NCBI RefSeq assembly: GCF_007954355.1 | Contig: NZ_VOLR01000028.1 | Span: forward strand, 1-49,430 | Reading direction: 5' to 3' | Origin: Colwellia hornerae | GTDB lineage: Bacteria; Pseudomonadota; Gammaproteobacteria; Enterobacterales; Alteromonadaceae | DNA: 49,430 nucleotides | Part shown: piece by piece, positions 1 to 11,481 of the stretch | Numbering within the stretch: position 1 is the stretch's first letter | Layout of the letters: each line of letters begins with the position of its first letter | Notes under the pieces: generated by a model | What the model was told of the DNA's origin: nothing | The model's input: only the letters and a program-made list of their open reading frames with translations | The model's database searches: none | Program-made: the position numbers and the translations under genes

Positions 1-86
1 AAAGTCAGCCAAGCAATTCGTTTTACCCAGTAGGCGAGAGCGGCAATATCCGAGAATGCTGAAGTGCTCAAAGAATAGATATCCTG

Positions 87-126
87 TTAAAAGTAAAAAT
101 GCCGTTCACCTTAAGTGAACGGCATT
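87..126 (-). terminator. Rho-independent terminator after glmU
   Basis: A perfect 12-bp inverted repeat (98-109 with 115-126) flanks a 5-nt loop CTTAA. Read on the minus strand, the stem is followed by a T-rich tail, as expected for the end of the glmU transcript. The tail on the plus strand is poor, so I assign it to the minus strand. Confidence 0.85.
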
Positions 127-164
127 ACACATATAGCGCCTCTTTTTTTCGATAATCTATTCAC

Positions 165-1538
165 TTAACTTTTTTTGGTCGGTCTTTGCCAGTTTGATAT
201 ATTTCTTTGCTTACCTCTAGCGACCGCTAGTTCGTCAGCGGCTACATCTTTAGCAATAACAGAGCCAGCACCTATGGTGGCATTAACACCAATAGTAACC
301 GGAGCCACTAATGAGCTATTTGAACCAACGAAGGCACCATCATCGATAGTGGTTTGAAACTTATTAACGCCGTCATAATTACAAGTGATCGTTCCAGCGC
401 CAATATTAACATTTTGACCGATAACAGTATCACCTAGGTAAGTTAGGTGACCCGCTTTACTACCAGCCCCTAGGATTGTTTTTTTCATTTCAACAAAATT
501 ACCAACATGCGAGTCTTTATTCATTACAGAGCCGGGGCGCAGTCGAGCAAATGGGCCAACAGAACAGTCTTTGCCTACAACCGCGTCTTCGATAATGCTA
601 TTCGCTTTTATTATGCTATTTTCACCTATGGTACAATTTTTTAAAATACAATTAGCGCCAATTTTTACACCACTCGCTAAGGAGACGTCTCCTTCGAAAA
701 TACAATTGATGTCGATATGCACTTCTTCTCCAATGACTATATTACCGCGAATATCGATGCGGTTAGGATCACGTAAACTTGCGCCCGCTATCATTAAAGC
801 TTCGGCTTCACGTAGTTGGAAGGCTCGCTCTAATGAAGCAAGTTGCACACGATTATTGGCACCTTCAACTTCAATCTCGGTATCGGGATGAGCAGTAGCT
901 ATAATTTTCCCTTCATGATGACATGCGGCAATGATATCGGTTAAATAATATTCACCTTGGGCATTGTCACTTGACAAGTTTGCTAGCCAGCGTTTTAAAT
1001 CACCACCATTCGCTAATAAAATGCCCGTATTAGCTTCAGTAATTAATAACTGCTCAGCTGAAGCATCTTTTTGTTCTATGATACCAACCACGGCGTTATC
1101 TTTACGCACTATACGTCCATAGCCAGTAGGGTTGGCTAAGTTCACCGTTAATAACCCCATACCATGCTCTGGTTTAACTGCTAATAATTTTTCTAAGGTG
1201 CTAACTTTGGTTAGTGGTACATCGCCATAAAGCACTAAAACATTTTCATTATCATTAATGAAAGGTGATGCCATATCTACCGCATGTCCGGTACCTAATT
1301 GTTCTTTTTGTTCAATAAAGGTTAAATCGTCGCTTGCACTGTTATTCGCGATGGTCGCTTTTAATACTTCACCACCAAAACCATAGACAATATAGATATT
1401 ATCGGCGTTTAGTTGACGCGCTGCATTAATGACATGGCTAACCATAGGTTTATCAGCAATTGCATGAAGTACTTTAGGGAGTGATGAACGCATGCGAGTA
1501 CCTTTACCCGCGGCAAGAATGACAACTGAAAGAGACAT
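165..1538 (-). CDS. glmU: Bifunctional N-acetylglucosamine-1-phosphate uridyltransferase / glucosamine-1-phosphate acetyltransferase GlmU
   Basis: This cytoplasmic enzyme acetylates glucosamine-1-phosphate and then couples it to UTP, giving UDP-GlcNAc for peptidoglycan and LPS. The 457-aa protein matches the usual length of about 456. The N-terminal pyrophosphorylase domain opens with the nucleotide-binding motif [15 protein letters not shown] (residues 8-22). From about residue 250 the sequence turns into hexapeptide (left-handed beta-helix) repeats of the acetyltransferase domain. It lies downstream of the atp operon in the same direction, as in E. coli, but a strong terminator at 1733-1774 separates it from atpC, so it probably has its own promoter within 1539-1730. 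I see no convincing -35/-10 pair there and only a weak ribosome binding site. The expected partner glmS is not in the window. Confidence 0.97.
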   Translation of the reverse strand: MSLSVVILAAGKGTRMRSSLPKVLHAIADKPMVSHVINAARQLNADNIYIVYGFGGEVLKATIANNSASDDLTFIEQKEQLGTGHAVDMASPFINDNENVLVLYGDVPLTKVSTLEKLLAVKPEHGMGLLTVNLANPTGYGRIVRKDNAVVGIIEQKDASAEQLLITEANTGILLANGGDLKRWLANLSSDNAQGEYYLTDIIAACHHEGKIIATAHPDTEIEVEGANNRVQLASLERAFQLREAEALMIAGASLRDPNRIDIRGNIVIGEEVHIDINCIFEGDVSLASGVKIGANCILKNCTIGENSIIKANSIIEDAVVGKDCSVGPFARLRPGSVMNKDSHVGNFVEMKKTILGAGSKAGHLTYLGDTVIGQNVNIGAGTITCNYDGVNKFQTTIDDGAFVGSNSSLVAPVTIGVNATIGAGSVIAKDVAADELAVARGKQRNISNWQRPTKKS

Positions 1539-1732
1539 AGTATATCCGTTATTTATGTTTTTGATGGTAATAACAAATATTGTAACCTTGTTTTAACAGA
1601 TAAACTATAGTGTTGCTGTGCTATAGGTGTTTGAAATATTTTTATATCATCAAAGTTAATTGTTTAAAAAGCTGCAATAAATTCAACTTAACAGGTTTAC
1701 CCTAACACTTAATTACCCGATATTTTAAAGAC

Positions 1733-1774
1733 AAAAAAAAAGCGATCTTTACCTTAAGTAAATATCGCTTTTTT
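1733..1774 (-). terminator. Terminator of the atp operon
   Basis: The stem is AAAAAAGCGAT plus TTTAC paired with GTAAA plus ATCGCTTTTTT, with one mismatch (1747/1763) and loop CTTAA (1753-1757). T tracts on both strands make it potentially bidirectional. It lies 32 bp past the atpC stop codon. Confidence 0.85.
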
Positions 1775-1805
1775 GTCACTAAAACTCAGTGCTTTGTCTG
1801 TAAAG

Positions 1806-2228
1806 TTAGACTTTTTTGTTAGACGCTTGTATTACGCGTAATTGCGCTGTTACTCGCGCTAATTCAGCAGCAACTTCAGCATAGTCGACATCTCCGCCAT
1901 GAGCGTTCATGTGTTCTTCTGCGCGTTGCTTAGCTTCTAATACTGCCTGTTCATCCAAATCGTCTGCACGTACCGCTATATCAGCTAATACTGTCACGTT
2001 ATTTGGTTGAACTTCTAACATGCCACCAGAAAGATAAATAACTTCTACTGAGCCGCCATGTTTAACAATACGAGCCATACCAGGTTTTAGCGAGGTCAAT
2101 AAAGGTGCGTGGCCAGGCATAATACCTAGTTCACCTTCTGAACCTGTGATCTGTAATGATTCAATACGACCAGAGAATAATTTCTCTTCGGCACTTACTA
2201 CATTTAGATTTACCGTCATTGCTGACAT
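1806..2228 (-). CDS. atpC: F1 ATP synthase epsilon subunit AtpC
   Basis: AtpC is the central-stalk epsilon subunit, which links gamma to the c-ring and inhibits ATP hydrolysis. The 140-aa length is typical. The N-terminal beta-sandwich carries the family segment [17 protein letters not shown] (about residues 29-45), and the C-terminal part is the predicted two-helix inhibitory domain. A strong ribosome binding site AGGAGG (plus coordinates 2234-2239) lies 5 nt before the ATG and fixes the start. It is the last gene of the atp operon. A 39-nt hairpin occupies the 73-bp gap from atpD and ends upstream of this ribosome binding site. Confidence 0.98.
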   Translation of the reverse strand: MSAMTVNLNVVSAEEKLFSGRIESLQITGSEGELGIMPGHAPLLTSLKPGMARIVKHGGSVEVIYLSGGMLEVQPNNVTVLADIAVRADDLDEQAVLEAKQRAEEHMNAHGGDVDYAEVAAELARVTAQLRVIQASNKKV

Positions 2229-2249
2229 TTTGACCTCCTAAAGTAGGTG

Positions 2250-2288
2250 GTTAGTTCATTGACAGGTTAATACTTGTCTAGAACTAAC
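2250..2288 (-). other. Intercistronic hairpin between atpD and atpC
   Basis: GTTAGTTC (2250-2257) is complementary to GAACTAAC (2281-2288), and an inner GACA/TGTC pair extends the fold. There is no U tract, so it is not a terminator. It leaves the atpC ribosome binding site free. RNA processing, attenuation or mRNA stabilisation are possible roles by inference. Confidence 0.5.
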
Positions 2289-2301
2289 ACACCCAAGCAA
2301 A

Positions 2302-3696
<1,395 letters not shown>

Positions 3697-3732
3697 TCAA
3701 ATTTAAATTTAACGAAAACTAATCTTTTACCG

Positions 3733-4593
3733 TTATACGGCTGATGCACCAGCAACAATTTCACCCAATTCTTGAGTAATACTTGCTTGACGCGCCTTGT
3801 TGTATACCAACTGTAAATCATCGATCAAGTCGCCTGCGTTATCAGTTGCAGATTTCATTGCAACCATACGAGCGGCTTGTTCACAGGCGATGTTTTCAAC
3901 AACGCCCTGATATACTTGAGATTCTACATAGCGAACTAATAACTGCTCAAGCATAGCTTGTGCGTCAGGTTCGTAGATGTAATCCCAACGATGTTGTATC
4001 TTTTCATCGTCTGACTTAGGTAACGGTAAAAGTTGATCGATTGTTGGTTTTTGCGTCATGGTATTAACAAATTTATTGTAAACAATAAATAATTTGTCAA
4101 TTTTTCCATCGTCATAAGCATCTAACATCACTTTCACACTACCGATTAAATCGGTAAGTGAAGGCCTGTCGCCTAAACCAGAAACTTGTGCGGAAACATT
4201 AGCATTGAGATTATTGAAAAATGAAGTTGCTTTAGAACCAACAACTGCAAATTCAACATCTGCTTCTTCTGCTTGCCATTTGGCTGCATCAGCTAATACT
4301 TTTTTAAACAAGTTAATGTTTAAACCACCACACAAACCACGGTCTGTAGACACAACGATATAACCAACACGCTTGACTTCACGCTCTTCCAAATAAGGAT
4401 GGCGATATTCCAAGTTACCAAGCGCGATATGACCGATCACGTTTCGTATATTCTCAGCGTATGGACGAGAAGCAGCCATGCCTTCCTGCGCTTTGCGCAT
4501 TTTGCTAGCTGCAACCATTTCCATAGCACTAGTGATCTTCTGAGTGTTTTTAACACTCGCGATCTTAGATTTTATCTCTTTACCACCGGCCAT
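3733..4593 (-). CDS. atpG: F1 ATP synthase gamma subunit AtpG
   Basis: AtpG is the rotating central shaft of F1. The 286-aa length matches the family. The N-terminal coiled-coil helix begins [21 protein letters not shown], with the conserved [17 protein letters not shown] segment after it. The C-terminal helix contains [15 protein letters not shown] and [14 protein letters not shown], the matching half of the coiled coil. The order atpA-atpG-atpD is canonical, with 37 bp to atpA upstream and 45 bp to atpD downstream. Confidence 0.98.
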   Translation of the reverse strand: MAGGKEIKSKIASVKNTQKITSAMEMVAASKMRKAQEGMAASRPYAENIRNVIGHIALGNLEYRHPYLEEREVKRVGYIVVSTDRGLCGGLNINLFKKVLADAAKWQAEEADVEFAVVGSKATSFFNNLNANVSAQVSGLGDRPSLTDLIGSVKVMLDAYDDGKIDKLFIVYNKFVNTMTQKPTIDQLLPLPKSDDEKIQHRWDYIYEPDAQAMLEQLLVRYVESQVYQGVVENIACEQAARMVAMKSATDNAGDLIDDLQLVYNKARQASITQELGEIVAGASAV

Positions 4594-4630
4594 GACTTAT
4601 CTCCGAAACTTTGTTATGAATAAAAAGTTC

Positions 4631-6172
4631 TTACCAAGTTTGAGTAGACTTGAATTTCTCAAGTGCTGCTTTCAAACCTGCTTCGATTTCTTTATCGTAT
4701 CCACCAGTTTCGTTGATTTTAGCCATCAACTCAGCGCTATCGTTGTTGATAAAGGTATGTAATGCTGCTTCAAAATCATTGATTTTGTTTAATTCAACAT
4801 CGTTCAAAAAACCTTTTTCAGCAGCAAATAAAGAGACTGCAGTATCAGCAACAGATAATGGGCTGTATTGGTTTTGCTTCATCAATTCAGTAACACGTTG
4901 ACCATGCTCTAATTGAGCACGCGTCGCGTCATCTAAATCAGAGGCAAACTGTGCAAATGCCGCTAATTCACGGTATTGAGCAAGTGCTAAACGAATACCA
5001 CCACCTAATTTCTTGATGATCTTAGTTTGCGCTGCACCACCAACACGAGATACCGATAAACCAGCGTTAACAGCCGGACGGATACCTGAGTTGAATAAAT
5101 CAGCTTCTAAGAAAATTTGACCATCAGTTATCGAAATTACGTTAGTCGGTACGAATGCAGATACATCGCCCGCTTGTGTTTCGATAATAGGTAATGCAGT
5201 TAAAGAACCAGTGCGGCCTTTTACTTCACCGTTAGTGAATTTTTCAACATAGGCTTCGTTTACACGTGAAGCACGTTCTAATAAACGACTATGAAGATAG
5301 AAAACGTCACCTGGGTAGGCTTCACGGCCTGGCGGACGACGTAAAAGTAATGAAATTTGACGGTAAGCAACTGCTTGCTTTGACAAATCATCATATACGA
5401 TTAGTGCATCTTCACCGCGGTCACGGAAGTATTCACCCATTGAACAACCAGCGTATGGTGCTAAGTATTGTAAAGCAGCCGCTTCAGAAGCAGAGGCAAC
5501 AACAACAATAGTATTATCTAATGCGCCATGCTCTTCTAATTTACGTACTACGTTAGCAACTGTTGACGCTTTTTGGCCAATAGCTACGTATACACACTTA
5601 ATACCGGTATCTTTTTGATTGATGATGGCATCTAGCGCAATTGCAGACTTACCGATTTGACGGTCACCAATGATCAATTCACGTTGACCACGGCCAATTG
5701 GGATCATTGAGTCAATAGACTTAATACCCGTTTGAACTGGTTGATCAACAGATTTACGTTCGATTACACCCGGTGCTTGAACTTCAACAGGAGAGAAACC
5801 ATCGTTTTCGATTGTTCCTTTACCATCAATAGGCTCACCTAGAGTGTTGACAACGCGGCCTAATAAACCACGTCCTACAGGTACTTCCAATATACGGCCA
5901 GTACCCTTAACTTTTTGTCCTTCTGCTAAATCAGCATATGGACCCATAACTACCGCACCGACCGAATCACGGTCAAGGTTTAACGCGATAGCGAATCGGC
6001 TACCAGGAAGTTCGATCATCTCGCCTTGCATTACATCAGCAAGACCATGGATGCGAATAATACCATCTGTTACAGAAACGATAGTACCTTCATTACGAGC
6101 TTCGCTGACAACGTTGAATTTTTCAATACGATTTTTGATCAATTCAGCGATTTCAGTGGAATTCAGTTGCAT
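4631..6172 (-). CDS. atpA: F1 ATP synthase alpha subunit AtpA
   Basis: AtpA is the non-catalytic nucleotide-binding subunit of the alpha3beta3 hexamer. At 513 aa it is the same length as the E. coli protein. The P-loop reads GDRQIGKS (about residues 169-176), where E. coli as I recall it has GDRQTGKT, a mild variation. The C-terminal segment contains [19 protein letters not shown], with the VGGAAQ signature of the family. It starts [16 protein letters not shown], the usual N terminus that contacts the delta subunit. It is 25 bp downstream of atpH. Confidence 0.99.
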   Translation of the reverse strand: MQLNSTEIAELIKNRIEKFNVVSEARNEGTIVSVTDGIIRIHGLADVMQGEMIELPGSRFAIALNLDRDSVGAVVMGPYADLAEGQKVKGTGRILEVPVGRGLLGRVVNTLGEPIDGKGTIENDGFSPVEVQAPGVIERKSVDQPVQTGIKSIDSMIPIGRGQRELIIGDRQIGKSAIALDAIINQKDTGIKCVYVAIGQKASTVANVVRKLEEHGALDNTIVVVASASEAAALQYLAPYAGCSMGEYFRDRGEDALIVYDDLSKQAVAYRQISLLLRRPPGREAYPGDVFYLHSRLLERASRVNEAYVEKFTNGEVKGRTGSLTALPIIETQAGDVSAFVPTNVISITDGQIFLEADLFNSGIRPAVNAGLSVSRVGGAAQTKIIKKLGGGIRLALAQYRELAAFAQFASDLDDATRAQLEHGQRVTELMKQNQYSPLSVADTAVSLFAAEKGFLNDVELNKINDFEAALHTFINNDSAELMAKINETGGYDKEIEAGLKAALEKFKSTQTW

Positions 6173-6197
6173 GCTCTGTTCCCTTATCTCTTAAATG

Positions 6198-6731
6198 CTA
6201 TGACTGCATTGCTGTTGCTAAACGATTCAGTTTGTTACGAACTGAACCATCGATAACCATGTCGCCGGTTTTTATTACCAAACCAGACACGATACTAGCG
6301 TCAACATTGCAATTAAGCTTTACTTTACGAGCCAAACGCTTTTCAAGCGCGGCGCTTAATGTAGTTAATTTATCAGCTGTTAATTCAACAGCAGACGTTA
6401 CATCCACAATGGCTGTTTTTTCATATTCAGCTTTTAATTCGCTAAATTGAATAACAATCTGTGGTAGCACCAATAGGCGTCCATTTTCAGCTAAAACTTT
6501 AACAAAGTTTTGGCCATTGCTATCAAGTTGAACATCACAAACTTTTAAAAATAAGTCCTGTGCTTGTTCAGCTGATGCGCCACCAGAAAGGAAACCTTTA
6601 ATAGTGTCGTCTTTTGAAACTTCTGCAGCAAACACTAGCATTTCTAACCAGTGGTCTATCGCATTAGCTTCAACAGCAAAATCGAACGCTGCTTTAGCGT
6701 AGGGACGAGCGACGGTTGTCAATTCAGACAT
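6198..6731 (-). CDS. atpH: F1 ATP synthase delta subunit AtpH
   Basis: AtpH is a peripheral-stalk subunit tying the top of F1 to subunit b. The 177-aa length is normal. The N terminus [18 protein letters not shown] is the conserved helical domain that binds the alpha subunit. The C-terminal part contains the conserved segment [19 protein letters not shown] (about residues 145-163). It is tightly packed, 14 bp after atpF and 25 bp before atpA. Confidence 0.97.
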   Translation of the reverse strand: MSELTTVARPYAKAAFDFAVEANAIDHWLEMLVFAAEVSKDDTIKGFLSGGASAEQAQDLFLKVCDVQLDSNGQNFVKVLAENGRLLVLPQIVIQFSELKAEYEKTAIVDVTSAVELTADKLTTLSAALEKRLARKVKLNCNVDASIVSGLVIKTGDMVIDGSVRNKLNRLATAMQS

Positions 6732-6745
6732 AGCTCATTCCCCTC

Positions 6746-7216
6746 TTAAAGTTCAGCTACAAGTTTATCTAAAATGTCGCTATGTGCAGCGGCATCGATT
6801 GAACGCTCAAGAATTTTCTCGGCACCAGCTACAGCTAAGACAGCTACTTGTTGACGTAGTTCTTCGCGAGCTTGATTGCGTTCTGTTTCTATTTCAGCAT
6901 GACCGGAAGCTAATATTTTAGCTTTTTCGGCTTCAGCTTTTCCTGCAGCTTCTTCAACAATTTGCATTTCACGTTTTTTAGCAGCTTCAATAATAGTAGC
7001 AGCTTGTGATTTAGCATCTTTAAGTTGTTCCGTCGCTTTAGCTTGAGCAAGCTCAAGATCTTTAGCAGCACGGTCAGAAGCAGCAAGTCCGTCAGCAATA
7101 GTTGCTTGACGAGCTTCGATAGCAGCCATAATAGGCGGCCATACAAACTTCATGCAGAAAATTACAAATACGACAAATGCAATTAATTGACCAATTAGTG
7201 TGGCATTAATATTCAT
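6746..7216 (-). CDS. atpF: Fo ATP synthase b subunit AtpF
   Basis: AtpF is the membrane-anchored peripheral stalk. It is 156 aa, exactly the usual length. A single N-terminal membrane segment (about residues 5-27, [20 protein letters not shown]) is followed by a long charged, alanine-rich helix that dimerises as a coiled coil and ends in the delta-binding region. A strong ribosome binding site (GAGGAGGT) precedes the ATG. A low-complexity open frame in another phase over 6910-7146 is a shadow of this alanine/lysine/glutamate-rich gene. Confidence 0.98.
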   Translation of the reverse strand: MNINATLIGQLIAFVVFVIFCMKFVWPPIMAAIEARQATIADGLAASDRAAKDLELAQAKATEQLKDAKSQAATIIEAAKKREMQIVEEAAGKAEAEKAKILASGHAEIETERNQAREELRQQVAVLAVAGAEKILERSIDAAAHSDILDKLVAEL

Positions 7217-7275
7217 TTGTGTACCTCCTCATTAGTTATTCGTTTTAAAAAAGACTTAAACTTAGCTAGTAAGAA

Positions 7276-7509
<234 letters not shown>

Positions 7510-7562
7510 TTAAAGTTAATGTTAAAAGTTAAAAAATTAATGTAAAAGTAAAACTTTATTCA

Positions 7563-7576
7563 GGGGCTTTCGCCCC
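7563..7576 (-). other. GNRA-capped hairpin between atpB and atpE
   Basis: On the transcript strand this is GGGGC-GAAA-GCCCC, a 5-bp all-GC stem closed by a GAAA tetraloop, beginning 6 nt after the atpB stop codon. No U tract follows, so it is not a terminator. A role in processing or 3'-end protection that raises atpE expression is an inference. Confidence 0.6.
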
Positions 7577-7582
7577 AAAAAT

Positions 7583-8452
<870 letters not shown>

Positions 8453-8467
8453 TTATTAACAACAACA

Positions 8468-8866
8468 TTAATGTTGATGTTTCAAAATAAACGGTGTTAA
8501 TAACGGTAACGCCATTACTAAACAAAACATGCTAAAAAATGGTAAAGGCACAATCACTAAAAACTTAAAGGCCAGGGAAAATAACAACGCTGTTACTACC
8601 ATTTTTAATTTTACGCCGCTAAAAAAGGATTCAACCACTAATTTAGACGACTTAGCCCCAGCAAATCTAAATGCTTTATAGGCAAATATAATATTAGGGA
8701 TTATACCTATAGCACCACCAGCTAATGCTGAAACTGCAGAAGATAACCCCCAACTAAAATAGGTTACTAAAGTAATAATAAAAACGATGGCTGTTGTTAT
8801 GCCAACTTGCTGATAAGCGAACTTTCTTCCTGGTTTAACTAATGAGTTTTGTCTATCTAAGCTCAT
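8468..8866 (-). CDS. atpI: ATP synthase assembly protein AtpI
   Basis: AtpI is a small inner-membrane protein, first gene of the atp operon, thought to help c-ring assembly. It is 132 aa with four hydrophobic segments (about residues 21-42, 45-63, 85-105 and 107-128). The family is weakly conserved, so identification rests on length, membrane topology, the segment AGGAIGIIPNIIFAYKAFRFAGA and position directly before atpB. The candidate operon promoter lies about 125 bp upstream. Confidence 0.93.
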   Translation of the reverse strand: MSLDRQNSLVKPGRKFAYQQVGITTAIVFIITLVTYFSWGLSSAVSALAGGAIGIIPNIIFAYKAFRFAGAKSSKLVVESFFSGVKLKMVVTALLFSLAFKFLVIVPLPFFSMFCLVMALPLLTPFILKHQH

Positions 8867-8978
8867 TTAGTACTCCAAGCTACTATTTCAACGAAATAAT
8901 TCGTAATTATCAGATTTTATTTTTCTTTGTTAATCAAATAAACATTTTGAAAACTAAAGTAAAAACTTTAACTTTAAA

Positions 8979-9017
8979 AAGTCAGCGCAAGTATACTGAC
9001 TTATGATGTTAATGCAA
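8979..9017 (-). promoter_or_regulatory. Candidate promoter of the atp operon
   Basis: On the minus strand TTGCAT (9012-9017) and TATACT (8990-8995) are spaced by 16 bp. A 7-bp inverted repeat AAGTCAG (8979-8985) / CTGACTT (8996-9002) brackets the -10 box, which could be an operator. Transcription would start near 8983 and leave a leader of about 115 nt before atpI. The remainder of the 223-bp parB-atpI gap is AT-rich, with a short GGGC/GCCC hairpin at about 9024-9040. Confidence 0.5.
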
Positions 9018-9089
9018 CAGAATAGGGCAGTTACGCCCCATTTTTGTGCTAAATATTGGATATAATAATGGTTATATTAATGGTACATA

Positions 9090-9974
9090 CTAAAAAGACC
9101 TGAAGCGAGCGACTATTCCGTCTAGCTCTTCTAAATTGGTATACGATATAACCAACTTTCCTTTACCTTTTTTGTTATGAGCAATGGTCACTTGCGAACC
9201 AAATTTTTCTGATAAGTTTTGCTCTAAACTTTTAGTATCTGGGTCTTTTTCTTTTTCTTCAATCACCTTTTCTGGTGCTTGTATTTTTTTAATCAAAGCT
9301 TCTGTTTCGCGAACGGTTAAGTCTTTCGCGACAACTGTTCGAGCTGCATTGCTTTGTATATCATGCTCTAAGGCTAATAGTGCTCGCGCATGGCCCATTT
9401 CTATATCACCGTGTTCAAGCAATGTTTTAACATCTTCATTAAGATTATTTAAACGCAGTAAATTAGAAACAGTGGTTCTCGATTTACCCACCGCATTAGC
9501 CACTTCTTGATGAGTTAACTCAAATTCTGTCAATAGACGCTCTAATGCAATGGCTTCTTCCATGGCATTAAGGTCTTCACGTTGAATATTTTCAATCAAG
9601 GCAATAGCAATGGCAGCTTCGTCGGCGACATTTTTAATCAGACAAGGTACTTTGTCCATTTTGGCTAATTGCGCTGCTCGCCATCGACGTTCACCAGCGA
9701 TTATTTCGTAGTTATTTTCACTGATATTTCGAACAACAATCGGCTGTATAATTCCTTGAGAAAGAATAGAATTTGATAAATCTTCTAAAGCTTCAGCCGA
9801 CATATCTTTGCGGGGCTGGTATTTACCTTGTTGCAATTGCTCTATGGGTAAATATTGTAATTCACTGTCGCGACTAGAAGATAAATTACGTTGAGTCGCA
9901 TCATCAGTTTCTTTATTTGATGTTAATAATGCATCAAGGCCACGACCTAGGCCTCTACGTTTTGCTGGACTCAT
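9090..9974 (-). CDS. parB: Chromosome partition protein ParB (parS-binding CTPase clamp)
   Basis: ParB binds parS, closes as a CTP-gated clamp, spreads along DNA and loads SMC/MukBEF-type condensins. The 294-aa protein has the ParB N domain with the arginine-rich CTP-binding motif GERRWRA (94-100), then IENIQREDLNAMEEA (about 127-141). A helix-turn-helix follows (about 154-175, LTHQEVANAVGKSRTTVSN), then a C-terminal dimerisation domain. The N terminus AKRRGLGRGLDALL is the conserved ParA-stimulating segment. Two perfect parS sites lie in recF (21547-21562 and 22180-22195). parA is 27 bp upstream. Confidence 0.97.
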   Translation of the reverse strand: MSPAKRRGLGRGLDALLTSNKETDDATQRNLSSSRDSELQYLPIEQLQQGKYQPRKDMSAEALEDLSNSILSQGIIQPIVVRNISENNYEIIAGERRWRAAQLAKMDKVPCLIKNVADEAAIAIALIENIQREDLNAMEEAIALERLLTEFELTHQEVANAVGKSRTTVSNLLRLNNLNEDVKTLLEHGDIEMGHARALLALEHDIQSNAARTVVAKDLTVRETEALIKKIQAPEKVIEEKEKDPDTKSLEQNLSEKFGSQVTIAHNKKGKGKLVISYTNLEELDGIVARFRSF

Positions 9975-10001
9975 AATTTTCCTTCGGGTTTATCTAAATA
10001 G

Positions 10002-10799
10002 TTAATCATTTGTTTTTTCAGGTGTTGTTTTTTTTTGTTCTGCTTTACGTAATATTTCACCGGCAAGTGCTAAATACGCTTTTGCCCCCGTTGATGACTT
10101 GTCATAATACATCACTGGCGAGCCAAAACTGGGTGCTTCAGCCAAACGGACATTACGTGGAATAACAGTACGGTAAACCTTGTCACCAAAATGACGTTTC
10201 AATTGTTCAGATACGTCATTCGCCAATCGGTTACGAGGATCGTACATAGTGCGCAAAATGCCTTCTATGTGCAAGTCAGCATTCACGACCGATATTAACT
10301 GGGAAACTGTGTCCATTAGTGCCGTTAAGCCTTCTAATGCATAGTATTCACATTGCATTGGCACTAATACCGAATCAGCGGCAGTCATTGCATTGACTGT
10401 TAGCATATTTAATGAAGGAGGGCAGTCAATAATAATATAATCATATTGGTCACGAATTGGAGCTAAGGCATTCTTTAAACGCTGCTCGCGAGAGTATACT
10501 TGCATTAATTTGATTTCAGCAGCAGTAACATCTGTGTTGGCCGCAATTAAATCATATAAACCTGATGTTTCTCGACAAACAACTTCTTCAAATGGTTTCT
10601 GATCGACAAGTAATTCGTAGCATGTAGCAGCTACTTCATATTTATCAATACCACTGCCCATAGTGGCATTACCTTGAGGATCTAAATCAATTAATAATAT
10701 TTTTCGTTTCGTTGCTGCTAGTGAGGCAGCTAAATTAACGGATGTTGTTGTTTTACCAACGCCACCTTTTTGGTTAGCAACCGCAATGATTTTTCCCAC
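10002..10799 (-). CDS. parA: Chromosome partition ATPase ParA
   Basis: ParA is a deviant-Walker ATPase that binds DNA non-specifically and moves ParB-parS complexes apart after replication. The 265-aa protein has the deviant Walker A motif KGGVGKTT (11-18), the A' segment IDLDPQGNAT and the Walker B-like IIIDCPPSLNMLTVNA. The length and absence of an N-terminal HTH extension indicate the chromosomal (Soj-like) type. It lies in the rsmG-parA-parB arrangement common in Pseudomonas, Vibrio and Shewanella and absent from E. coli. Confidence 0.97.
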   Translation of the reverse strand: MGKIIAVANQKGGVGKTTTSVNLAASLAATKRKILLIDLDPQGNATMGSGIDKYEVAATCYELLVDQKPFEEVVCRETSGLYDLIAANTDVTAAEIKLMQVYSREQRLKNALAPIRDQYDYIIIDCPPSLNMLTVNAMTAADSVLVPMQCEYYALEGLTALMDTVSQLISVVNADLHIEGILRTMYDPRNRLANDVSEQLKRHFGDKVYRTVIPRNVRLAEAPSFGSPVMYYDKSSTGAKAYLALAGEILRKAEQKKTTPEKTND

Positions 10800-10820
10800 A
10801 ATAACCTCGAAAGTATTTTA

Positions 10821-11453
10821 TTATATTATTATTTTTTTTAGTTCAATAACATGGCGTTCACCTTGCAAATTAGGCACGATTATTTCGCTACTGTCTACAA
10901 ACTTTATATGTTCTGGCAATTGTTCTATTTCTTCGCGGGGAAATTGACCTTTTAGTGCATAAAATCGCCCCGTTTCATCAGCAATGAGATGTTGACACCA
11001 ATTGACCATATCTTCAAGTGATGCAAATGCTCGACTTAACACTCCGTCAAAGAGTGCCTCAGGTTGATATTTTTCAACTCTTGATAAAACTGGTGTAACA
11101 TTTTTAAGTTTTAATTGAAAAACCACTTGCCGTAAGAACGTTATTCTCTTTCCTAAACTATCCAATAAAACAAAATTTCTTTCAGGGTATAAAATAGCTA
11201 ACGGTATCCCGGGTAAACCAGGCCCCGTTCCAACATCAATAAATGATTGACCTTTTAACTCTTTGCCTACCATCAAGCTATCCATAATATGTTTAACCAG
11301 CATATCACTAGTATTGCGGACAGAGGTTAGGTTATAAGCTTTATTCCATTTATTTAACAATTCAACATATTGAATTAATAAATCTATTTGCGTTTCATTG
11401 AGTGTTAATTCACTTTTCTCAATGAGTAAGGTCAGTTCAGTTTTAAGTGTCAT
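10821..11453 (-). CDS. rsmG: 16S rRNA (guanine527-N7)-methyltransferase RsmG
   Basis: RsmG methylates G527 of 16S rRNA using S-adenosylmethionine. The 210-aa length is normal. The SAM-binding loop is [14 protein letters not shown] (residues 71-84), and the conserved NLTSVRN segment is at 41-47. It lies 28 bp after mnmG and 21 bp before parA, so the four genes mnmG-rsmG-parA-parB probably share transcripts. Confidence 0.96.
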   Translation of the reverse strand: MTLKTELTLLIEKSELTLNETQIDLLIQYVELLNKWNKAYNLTSVRNTSDMLVKHIMDSLMVGKELKGQSFIDVGTGPGLPGIPLAILYPERNFVLLDSLGKRITFLRQVVFQLKLKNVTPVLSRVEKYQPEALFDGVLSRAFASLEDMVNWCQHLIADETGRFYALKGQFPREEIEQLPEHIKFVDSSEIIVPNLQGERHVIELKKIII

Positions 11454-11481
11454 TTAATTTTTCGCGTTTTAATAATTTTAA

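Noticed and set aside
571-891. 106-aa open frame on the plus strand inside glmU
   Set aside because: It is antisense to a clear glmU, with no ribosome binding site and low-complexity Ser/Ile-rich translation. It is a shadow of the real gene.
5844-6194. 116-aa plus-strand open frame inside atpA
   Set aside because: Antisense to the start of atpA with no independent coding evidence.
9024-9040. GGGC/GCCC hairpin after parB as a terminator
   Set aside because: The stem is only 4 bp and its T run lies on the plus strand, where there is no gene to terminate.
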